51,714 nt of DNA from Flavobacteriales bacterium (GTDB lineage Bacteria > Bacteroidota > Bacteroidia > Flavobacteriales_D > UBA2798), in assembly GCA_019694795.1 (NCBI GenBank), contig JAIBBF010000021.1, forward strand, positions 1 through 51,714, written 5' to 3'. Shown here piece after piece: positions 44,758 to 51,714 of the stretch (the stretch's first letter is position 1; the number at the start of each line of letters is the position of its first letter). A program made the position numbers and the translations under genes. The notes beneath the pieces are model-generated. The model did not search any database. It saw only the letters and a program-made list of their open reading frames with translations, and was not told where the DNA came from.

Positions 44758-45699
44758 TTAGAATCGTGGTGATTCTAAAATAGCATGTGATTTTTGTTGA
44801 ATCATGTTAAATACAACCATGATTTCGTGACTTCCATTGGAATAATTTCCAATTTTAGAAAAATTGAAATCGTAGGCATAACCAATTTTCCAGGATGGTG
44901 ATAGCTGGAAATTTAATAATGCAACGGCTTCCTTGCTGGTGCGGTACGATAATCCTACTCCAAATTTTTTATTGAATACAGCTGTGCTGTTAAAATCAAT
45001 TTGTAATGGAGCTCCGGAAATGTTTTTGATCATCGTTGAAAAATTCAGATCAAACGATTGGTTCACTTTCCAGCTATAACCTGCATTGATGTACATATGC
45101 ATGGCATTAAAATTAAATTTCGTTTCACCTTTGTATTCCGATGCGTAAATGATTTTGTTCTGCAAAATATTCGGAATGGAAATTCCCGCGTAAAAATTAC
45201 TGCTGAAATAATAAGCGCCAAACTTAAAATTGGGCATGGCAAACATGGGTGTGTTTGCTGTGAAAATCGGATCGTTAGGTTGGGTGGTTTCTACCTGACT
45301 GAAATCGCTCTGCAATAATGAAAGTGTAGCTGCTGCACCTAAAGATAAATATTGGTTACGCGAAACTTTCATGCGATAAGCGTAGGTTCCCGTAATTTCA
45401 ATATCGCGGTTCACACCAATCTGATCATGTAAAATGGTAATTCCCGCAGCGTTGTTTCCATCACCAAAAGGTGTGTTGAAATTGAGACCTTGTAATACCG
45501 GTGCTCCTGAAAATCCGGTCCACTGCGTGCGGTAAAACGCCGCTCCACTCATACGATTGGTATTGGCAATAGCAGCAGGATTTACAAATCCGTGGTGTAA
45601 CATATACTGACTCACCAAATACTGATTTTGAGCACTGGCATTGGTTTGTATTCCTAAAATAAGGACAACAACAGCAATTGTATATTTAAAAGTTTTCAT
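44758..45699 (-). CDS. PorP/SprF family T9SS outer-membrane protein
   Basis: A 313-aa predicted beta-barrel protein with signal peptide ending NASAQ and the family opening QYLVSQYMLHHGFVNPAAIA, then MSGAAFYRTQWTGFSGAPVL. It is the second gene of the operon adhesin–PorP–PorE-like, 24 bases after the adhesin and 17 before the OmpA gene. By family it likely anchors the neighbouring adhesin at the outer membrane. Confidence 0.9.
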   Translation of the reverse strand: MKTFKYTIAVVVLILGIQTNASAQNQYLVSQYMLHHGFVNPAAIANTNRMSGAAFYRTQWTGFSGAPVLQGLNFNTPFGDGNNAAGITILHDQIGVNRDIEITGTYAYRMKVSRNQYLSLGAAATLSLLQSDFSQVETTQPNDPIFTANTPMFAMPNFKFGAYYFSSNFYAGISIPNILQNKIIYASEYKGETKFNFNAMHMYINAGYSWKVNQSFDLNFSTMIKNISGAPLQIDFNSTAVFNKKFGVGLSYRTSKEAVALLNFQLSPSWKIGYAYDFNFSKIGNYSNGSHEIMVVFNMIQQKSHAILESPRF

Positions 45700-45723
45700 A
45701 TGCTTCAGATAAAAATTCTACAA

Positions 45724-48700
45724 TTATTTTCTTCTTAATTCCAATGATCCGCGTAATGGTTCCAACGTGTCGTTTAATTTCAACACATAGAAATAGGTTC
45801 CATCCACTACGTCTTCACCAAATAAAATGCGATTGGTATTGGATTGTCCGTTCCAGTTATTGGTATATGGCTTCGCCTGAAATACCAACTCTCCCCAGCG
45901 GTTGTAGATGTATAATTCGTTCTCCGGATATTTTTCCAATCCTGTAATCACAAAGTTGTCATTGATGCCATCACCATTTGGTGAGAATCCTCCGGGTACA
46001 TTGATTATTATTTCTTCAGTTACGCGGAATACAACGATTGCTGTATCGCAGAAATCGGAACAGAATGCATCACAAATCACATAGGTGATGGTATCATAAC
46101 CAATGAAATTATCATTCGGATCGTAGGTGATGGTGGTCCCATTTACGGTGTAGGTTCCGTTGGATGAATTATTAATAATTCCAATAGTTCCGGGATTACC
46201 TATATCATTCAATGAAGTATTGATGCTTACGCTGGATGTGTTCTCTACATAAGTAGAATCGTTATTGGCATCTATACTTCCTGCATTGTAAATAGAAACC
46301 AAAACACTGTCGCTTGCGCTACATCCTTGTGCGTTGGTAACGGTAACGGAATAATACGTGTTACTTGTAGGATTTACACTAATACTTGCAGTTGTTTCCC
46401 CGGTTTCCCAATTATAGGTTCCGCCTCCGCTTGCTGTAAGTATAGTAGAGGTATTCGGACAAATTTGTACGTCGTTACCAGCACTTGCATTTGGATTTGC
46501 ATTTACGGTAATGGAAATTTGTTCTTGTCCACCAAGATTCGTACAACCATTTTGATTAACAGCTTCCACAAAATAATTTGTTGTTCCAACAGTTGGTGTA
46601 ACCGTTAATGGAGATGTTCCCAATAAATTTCCGGAAGCATCATAAATGTTGTACGTAATATTTGCACCGGATCCACTTGCGGTAATAGTGCTTGTTTCTC
46701 CGTTACAAATTGTGCTGCTGCTTGCGTTTACGGTAGGATCTAAAGGTGATGCATTTACTAAAATGGAATTGGTAACAGCATCCTGACAAGGCGCTACTCC
46801 TACAGTATAGGTGATGTTCACCGTACCTGATAATCCTGTTGGATCGAATGTATTTCCACTCACACCAGTTCCACTCCATGTTCCACCAGCAGTTCCGGTA
46901 ATAAGCGGATTAAGATTTAACACACCATCCGATTCACACATGGTGCCTGGACTATTCCATGTTGCAGTAATAGTTGCCTGCACGCTGATGCTTTGTGTCA
47001 AAGTTTGTACGCAAGGTGAGGTTCCAACCGTATAGGTTATGTTAATGATTTGTCCTGCTAAACCGGTTGGATCAAAAATATTTCCGCTAACGCCAGTACC
47101 ACTCCATGTTCCTCCGCTTGTTCCGGTAATAAGTGTGTTTAAATTAATCGGACCTGCTTGTATACATGTTGCGCCGGGACTCGTCCAGGATGGATCTGCA
47201 ACCGGAATTACAGTAACAGTGATAGATTGTCGTCCTGCTAAATCTCCGCAACCATTGCTGTTTGCCGCTTCGATATAATAGGTGGTGGTTGCACCGGGTG
47301 ATACATTCAATGGTGTTGCGCCTAACAATGTGCCACCGGTTGGAGCATCATATACATCGAACGAAGTTGCGCCGGTACCACTTGCATTTAGCGTTGTGGA
47401 TTGTCCCGCACAAATAGTTGTATTACTTGCTGAAACTCCTGTTAGATCTGGTGTAACATTAACGGTAATTGTAACAGTAATTGGACTTCCATTACATGAA
47501 TTTGCAGTTGGTGTTACTGTATAAGTTGCAGTGCCTGGATTTGTTCCGCTTGTACTTAATGTTTGCGCAATGGATGATCCTGAATTAGTGGTTCCACCTG
47601 TTACACCACTTTGTGATACGGTCCAGTTAAATGCTGTTCCTCCAACATTCGATCCCAATGCAATGGATGTTGCATTTCCTGAACAAATGGTTTGTGTGGA
47701 TGGTGTTGCAGTTGCAACCGGTGTTGGATTTACAGTTACGGTAGCAGTGATGGGTGAACCATTACAACCATTAGCAGTTGGTGTAACTGTATAAGTTGCA
47801 GTTCCTGATGTTGTTCCCGAATTGCTGATGGTTTGTGCAATACTGCTTCCACTACCATTGGAGGCACCGCTTATTCCTGCAGTTTGAGAAACGGTCCATG
47901 CGTAAGTGGTATTTGCCGTGTTCGAACTTAATGCAATTGAACTTGCATTGCCGGAACAAATAGTTTGTGTGGATGGTGTAGCTGTTGCAACTGGTGCAGG
48001 ATTTACGGTGATGGTTGCAGTAATTGCAGTTCCGCTGCAACCATTTGCAGTTGGTGTAACTGTATAGGTTGCTGTTCCTGCTGTTGTACCGGAATTGGAT
48101 AAGGTTTGCGAAATACTCGAACCACTACTGTTGCTTCCTCCACTTATTCCCGCTGTTTGAGAAACGGTCCAGGCAAATGTTGTTCCGCTTACATTCGAAG
48201 TTAATGCAATTGATGGTGCATTTCCTGAGCAAACAGATGTTGATGATGGAGTAGCTGTTGCTGTAGGAATTGGATTTACAGTTACGGTAACGGTTGCTGT
48301 ACTTCCTGTACAACCATTCGAAGTGGGCGTAACGGTATACGTCACCGTTCCCGGTGTAACACCGCTTGCAGTTAATGTTTGATTGATGGTTGATCCGGAT
48401 CCATTACTTGCTCCTGTTGCACCCGATTGAGTAACGGTCCATGCAAATGTGGTGCTTGATGTTGTACCCGGCACTGTAGATGAAAGCGAAATATTCGGTC
48501 CATTACCGGAGCAGACGCTGGTTGGGGATGGACTCGCAACTACATTGGGTAATGGATTTACGGTAACGGTAACCGAAGTTCGCGACGAAACACATCCCGG
48601 ATTGGTATTGTCTTCCGCTTCTACATAATAGGTAGTGGTAGTGGTTGGACTAACAACGGTAGATGCTGAATTTGAAAATGCAGTTCCTCCCGACGATACA

Positions 48701-50241
48701 GTGTACCAGTGATAGGTCACATTCGTTCCGCCACTTGCGGTTAAAGTTACAGATGCTCCCTGACAGATGGTAGCTGGACTAGGATTAGTTGAAACGGTAG
48801 GAGCTACCGGTGGGGTACAAATTACATTTAAGCAATGTGAATTTACGGTTGGCGTTAAATTGTTAACCACCGGCGTGAAAGTTCCTTCGGATGCTAGGTT
48901 GAAATTCGAACTGGTTGGAGTAGAAAATGACATCGTGTAATTTCCTAGTGAAGGAGTTCGGGTGGTAGGTGGACAACCTGCATCAGGATCGTTCATGTTT
49001 CCGGATGCATCGGTTCGAATGAGATTATAATTAAATCCGGTAATTTGCTGATCCGTCATTACCATATAATAACCCTGGTCACTACATAATCCACCTTCCG
49101 GTAATATGGAAGAAAGTCCGATTGGTGAATATCCTCTTCCGAAAATCAATGCTCCGGTTGAACTGTTCAATTTAAAAATGGTCGAATAAAAAGTGGGAAA
49201 CAAACCGGAAATTTCTGTTCCGATTACGGAATAGTTTCCATCGGAATTTTCCATCAGATCCTGTACAATAAATGTTGCAGGCGGAAATGCTGATCCATTG
49301 ATTTTGCGAGAAAAACTTCCAACGGTTGGTGTAGATCCTGTTCCTTGTAGTTTTACAATGATAGCATCGAGGTTATCATAACCTCCAACTAAAATATCGC
49401 CGGTAGATAGTCGTAATGCGGCATTTAATCCCTGGCTGTTTCCACTACCTCCAAACCTTCTTATATAAGTGAGGTTTCCGCTTAAATCGGTTTTAATGAT
49501 TAATCCATTGCGTGGGTAGTCACCATCTGAATCTAATGTTCCTGTTCCTTCAGATGATTCACCAACAAAGAAATATCCGTCGGCCGATTCTGCAACATCG
49601 TTGATGTAATGTTCATCCGGATTAGCAGTGGAGATGGTCCACACTCTGCTCCATTGTAAAACACCTGCCGAATTCACTTTAAATCCGAATGCAGAAGTAG
49701 TATCAACTGTATTGGCACTTACTCCGTCCCAGAAATAATCCACACTTCCTCCCACAAGAAATCCGCCGTCGGAAGTTTCTATAATAGAGTTCGCTGTTTC
49801 TACGGAGGCGTCATCGGAGGGACGATTAGGTAATGAATAGCGTTTGGCCCAAATCAGATTTCCGTTATCGTCGATACGCACAAGTACTGCACCATTACTA
49901 TCCGAACCACCTGCTGCGATGTACCCTCCGGTGCTTACTTTTTTGAGATCGTTAAACTGTGTTGCAATTCCCCCAACAAATGCCTTACTCCAAATTACGT
50001 TACCTGTACTGCTCACCTTGGTGATGTTACCATAAAGTGGCAAGAACGATGTATTGGTTCCGGCAAAAACAAAATCGCCCGTTGGTGTTTCCACCATTCC
50101 ACCTGCAATATCTAATGCCGCAATATCGTAGCTGGTACGAAAGGTGGTTTGAGCTTTGTTTACTAAAGTGCTGGTAAGAAGTCCTAAAAGAACGATAGTC
50201 CTTCTCCCGAAAATTTTCATTTTCTGAATGTTGATTTTCAT
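45724..50241 (-). CDS. Giant gliding-type T9SS adhesin with PKD/Ig-like repeats (1505 aa)
   Basis: Signal peptide (1-31, ending VNKAQ). A propeller-like section (~35-470: repeats of GGFLVGGS / TGDILVGG) is followed by an Ig-like domain at ~475-560. Four ~91-residue PKD/Ig-like repeats (~566-928: PSTQTICSGN…AWTVSQ…GTATYTVTPTANGC…TVTVNP) come next, then further Ig-like modules including two TWSGTGVSGN repeats (~1015-1160) and one more at ~1250-1320. The gliding-type C-terminal sorting domain closes it (~1412-1505: VPGGFSPNGDGINDNF, YIYNRWGELVFQ). First gene of its operon. ATG 50220 is an alternative start. Confidence 0.92.
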   Translation of the reverse strand: MKINIQKMKIFGRRTIVLLGLLTSTLVNKAQTTFRTSYDIAALDIAGGMVETPTGDFVFAGTNTSFLPLYGNITKVSSTGNVIWSKAFVGGIATQFNDLKKVSTGGYIAAGGSDSNGAVLVRIDDNGNLIWAKRYSLPNRPSDDASVETANSIIETSDGGFLVGGSVDYFWDGVSANTVDTTSAFGFKVNSAGVLQWSRVWTISTANPDEHYINDVAESADGYFFVGESSEGTGTLDSDGDYPRNGLIIKTDLSGNLTYIRRFGGSGNSQGLNAALRLSTGDILVGGYDNLDAIIVKLQGTGSTPTVGSFSRKINGSAFPPATFIVQDLMENSDGNYSVIGTEISGLFPTFYSTIFKLNSSTGALIFGRGYSPIGLSSILPEGGLCSDQGYYMVMTDQQITGFNYNLIRTDASGNMNDPDAGCPPTTRTPSLGNYTMSFSTPTSSNFNLASEGTFTPVVNNLTPTVNSHCLNVICTPPVAPTVSTNPSPATICQGASVTLTASGGTNVTYHWYTVSSGGTAFSNSASTVVSPTTTTTYYVEAEDNTNPGCVSSRTSVTVTVNPLPNVVASPSPTSVCSGNGPNISLSSTVPGTTSSTTFAWTVTQSGATGASNGSGSTINQTLTASGVTPGTVTYTVTPTSNGCTGSTATVTVTVNPIPTATATPSSTSVCSGNAPSIALTSNVSGTTFAWTVSQTAGISGGSNSSGSSISQTLSNSGTTAGTATYTVTPTANGCSGTAITATITVNPAPVATATPSTQTICSGNASSIALSSNTANTTYAWTVSQTAGISGASNGSGSSIAQTISNSGTTSGTATYTVTPTANGCNGSPITATVTVNPTPVATATPSTQTICSGNATSIALGSNVGGTAFNWTVSQSGVTGGTTNSGSSIAQTLSTSGTNPGTATYTVTPTANSCNGSPITVTITVNVTPDLTGVSASNTTICAGQSTTLNASGTGATSFDVYDAPTGGTLLGATPLNVSPGATTTYYIEAANSNGCGDLAGRQSITVTVIPVADPSWTSPGATCIQAGPINLNTLITGTSGGTWSGTGVSGNIFDPTGLAGQIINITYTVGTSPCVQTLTQSISVQATITATWNSPGTMCESDGVLNLNPLITGTAGGTWSGTGVSGNTFDPTGLSGTVNITYTVGVAPCQDAVTNSILVNASPLDPTVNASSSTICNGETSTITASGSGANITYNIYDASGNLLGTSPLTVTPTVGTTNYFVEAVNQNGCTNLGGQEQISITVNANPNASAGNDVQICPNTSTILTASGGGTYNWETGETTASISVNPTSNTYYSVTVTNAQGCSASDSVLVSIYNAGSIDANNDSTYVENTSSVSINTSLNDIGNPGTIGIINNSSNGTYTVNGTTITYDPNDNFIGYDTITYVICDAFCSDFCDTAIVVFRVTEEIIINVPGGFSPNGDGINDNFVITGLEKYPENELYIYNRWGELVFQAKPYTNNWNGQSNTNRILFGEDVVDGTYFYVLKLNDTLEPLRGSLELRRK
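47458..48546 (-). repeat. Four PKD/Ig-like tandem repeats in the 1505-aa adhesin
   Basis: Period about 91 residues (~272 bases) at residues ~566, 656, 747 and 838; the later repeats share near-identical stretches such as ATATPSTQTICSGNA. Confidence 0.8.
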
Positions 50242-50260
50242 GATTCGTAGTTTTCCGCTG

Positions 50261-50309
50261 CAAATGTATCGTAGCCGAATCCCCGGAAAGAAGAGGGGTG
50301 GCCCCTCAA
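50261..50309 (-). promoter_or_regulatory. Promoter with TTGAGGGG motif for the 1505-aa adhesin operon
   Basis: Minus strand: TTGAGGGGCCACCCCTC at 50309-50293 (palindromic GAGGGG-N3-CCCCTC), and TACATTTG at 50268-50261, 41 bases start to start; ATG 50241 is 19 bases beyond. No -33 TTTG. It lies in the 124-base gap after the response regulator gene. Confidence 0.7.
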
Positions 50310-50365
50310 AAAATGGGGCTAAATCGATAAAAAGTAAAGTTTAACAGGATTAATTCATCGACGAA

Positions 50366-51028
50366 TTAAAATTCACGGATGGTCGACAAAAGCTCTCTGT
50401 TTTCGCTTACCCACAGCAATAAGCTATTGTTCCGGGCATCGAGTTCGAGCTTTTTACAAATTCGCGAACGGTAATTTTCTACGGTTTTAACCGAAACAAA
50501 AAGCAATTCAGAAATTTCTTTACTGGAGCGGTTTTGACTAACCAGCTTGAGGGTTTTTAATTCAGCCTGTGTTAGCGTTGAAAGAAGATCCTGGATTTTT
50601 TCTTTTTTCTTATCCGCCTCGCGATATTTATTAAAAGCAGATTGGAGGGATTGGCCGATAAATTTTTTACCCAGCATCACTTCCTTAATGCAATCTACAA
50701 TTTCGATTACTGAATTATCCTTTACAACATAACCGGAAGCTCCGGTGAGGAATGCTTTGTTAAACATTTCTTCCTCTTTGTACATGGTGAGGATAATTAC
50801 TTTAGTCGGAATGTTTTCTGAATAAATTTTCTGGCAGATTTCCAGTCCGTTCATTTCCGGCATATCAATATCCAGAATGGCAACATCGGGTTGAATGCTT
50901 CGGATTGATTCCAAGGTAATATTGCCCGAATCACACTCAGTAATTTCGGCATTCGGAAATGAATTAAGGACAATATCCTTTAATCCTTTTCTGAAAATCG
51001 GGTGATCATCGGCAATGAGTAGCTTCAT
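50366..51028 (-). CDS. NarL/FixJ-type response regulator
   Basis: A 220-aa protein: receiver domain with phosphorylation site ILDIDMPEMNG (Asp53), acidic pair (ADDHP), conserved Thr (ILTMYKEEE) and Lys (GYVVKDNS); C-terminal LuxR-type helix-turn-helix (~150-212: LTQAELKTLKLVSQNRSSKE, ISELLFVSVKTVENYRSRIC). ATGA overlap with the upstream kinase. It is immediately upstream of the adhesin operon, so it is the best local candidate to act at the TTGAGGGG motif; this is inference. Confidence 0.93.
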   Translation of the reverse strand: MKLLIADDHPIFRKGLKDIVLNSFPNAEITECDSGNITLESIRSIQPDVAILDIDMPEMNGLEICQKIYSENIPTKVIILTMYKEEEMFNKAFLTGASGYVVKDNSVIEIVDCIKEVMLGKKFIGQSLQSAFNKYREADKKKEKIQDLLSTLTQAELKTLKLVSQNRSSKEISELLFVSVKTVENYRSRICKKLELDARNNSLLLWVSENRELLSTIREF

Positions 51029-51714
51029 GAATTAGAAATCCTTTCCAGGTTAAATTTAATAATTAATCGGAAACCCTTGCCTTGATTATCGCTCAACTGC
51101 AATTCTCCTTTTAACATTTTAACCCTTTCGCGGATACTTAAGAACCCAATCCCCCGAATCTCCTCTTGATTTCCAATACCTTTTCCATTGTCTCTATAAG
51201 TAAATAAACAATGTTCTCCACTCTTCTCAATGGAAATTTTTAATGCACTTGCACCGGAGTGACGCGTGGTATTGGTTACACATTCCTGAATAATACGATA
51301 CAAATGCGTTTTATTTTCGGGAGATATTTCTTCTATTTCATTGCACACATCAAAACTGCATTCTATTCCGGTTCCGGATTGCGTCATTTCCATTAAGCGG
51401 GCAATACTTCGTATTAATCCGATTTTTTCTAAATAGGAGGGATATAAGTTCCGTGAAATTTCGCGGGTTTGCTCAATTACTTTTCCAACTTCTTCTTCGA
51501 GCGATTGCAAATTTTCTTCCCCATTTCTTCCTAAAATATTTAAGCGCGATTTTACGGCAGAGAGACTTTGTCCGATATCATCATGCAAATCGCGGGCAAT
51601 GCGACTCCTTTCCTTTTCGAGGTTGGCAATTAATTGCTGACTAAAACGCTCTTGTTCCTTGCGGATGTTCCGCTGATTACGGATGTAGAAAACAATAAAC
51701 AACAAAATTAATAT
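51025..51714 (-). CDS. NarX-type sensor histidine kinase, 5' truncated
   Basis: The frame is open to the window edge; the TTG at 51705 is not the true start. Visible: end of a transmembrane helix, coiled linker, HisKA_3 dimerisation box with the phospho-acceptor His (RIARDLHDDIGQSLSAVKSR), N box (IIQECVTNTTRHSGA) and G boxes (YRDNGKGIG, GIGFLSIRERVKMLKG, NQGKGFRLII). It should phosphorylate the following response regulator. The sensor part lies outside the window. Confidence 0.9.
   Translation of the reverse strand: MLILLFIVFYIRNQRNIRKEQERFSQQLIANLEKERSRIARDLHDDIGQSLSAVKSRLNILGRNGEENLQSLEEEVGKVIEQTREISRNLYPSYLEKIGLIRSIARLMEMTQSGTGIECSFDVCNEIEEISPENKTHLYRIIQECVTNTTRHSGASALKISIEKSGEHCLFTYRDNGKGIGNQEEIRGIGFLSIRERVKMLKGELQLSDNQGKGFRLIIKFNLERISNS

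Noticed and set aside
38426-48254. Open frames of 60-93 codons on the plus strand opposite the two adhesins
   Set aside because: They are Cys-, Ser- or Val/Pro-biased shadows created by the repeat codons of the real genes, with no start signals or family resemblance.
38459-48546. Regular repeats that might be taken for CRISPR or satellite DNA
   Set aside because: They keep a single reading frame and encode SprB or PKD/Ig-like protein domains; no short identical repeats with unique spacers.
1-51714. Search for defence islands, toxin-antitoxin pairs, integrases, transposases or tRNA genes
   Set aside because: None recognised; the RecB-like fragment, DinB and DUF4258-like proteins have ordinary housekeeping or unknown contexts.

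Overview
The window looks like a chromosomal segment of a Bacteroidota bacterium, most likely Flavobacteriales-like. The evidence is: gldE–gldD downstream of mutY–ssb; several type IX secretion (T9SS) cargo proteins with type A or gliding-type C-terminal domains; PorP/SprF outer-membrane partners; -7 boxes of the TAnnTTTG type; and few Shine-Dalgarno sites. No rRNA, tRNA, CRISPR array, insertion sequence, prophage or recognisable defence system was seen. The left edge cuts a RecB/AddA-like helicase-nuclease and the right edge cuts a histidine kinase.

Region by region. 1–5 kb: helicase-nuclease end, rhomboid protease, ElaA-like acetyltransferase, M13 zinc peptidase lipoprotein, OB-fold-like lipoprotein. 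5–8.5 kb (minus): mutY, ssb, gldE, gldD. 8.6–11.1 kb (plus): HU protein, TPR protein, a 30-codon basic gene (probably a bS22/mS38-like ribosomal protein), RNase G. 11.1–14.7 kb (minus): kynureninase, kynurenine monooxygenase and a lipoprotein, i.e. part of tryptophan-to-NAD synthesis. 14.9–21.6 kb: hemL with a phosphodiesterase-like lipoprotein, a UbiA-like membrane protein pair, gcvP. 21.9–25.9 kb: two tandem paralogous 626-aa T9SS type A cargo proteins, each with its own terminator. 26–36.5 kb: a small 48-aa gene, MlaF/MlaE lipid transport, a SprT-like protein, aminotransferase–manC, a Crp-like regulator, DinB, an S4-domain protein, tsaE–ald, and a tandem DUF4258-like protein.

36.5–51.7 kb (all minus) is a surface-adhesion/gliding island. 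One operon is adhesin (1505 aa)–PorP–OmpA/PorE-like protein. The second is adhesin (1453 aa)–PorP–STAS-like protein. Upstream lies a NarL/LuxR-type two-component system.

The most notable observation is a G/C-rich inverted motif (TTGAGGGG…CCC) found three times. Each copy lies 39–41 nt upstream of a perfect TAnnTTTG box: before each adhesin operon, and before a short structured RNA of about 130 nt that carries a possible 12-codon ORF and ends in a terminator-like stem with eight U. This suggests a co-regulated surface regulon with an associated small RNA or attenuated leader, possibly controlled by the adjacent two-component system. That regulatory link is inference. All assignments are from reading the sequence; no database search was run.
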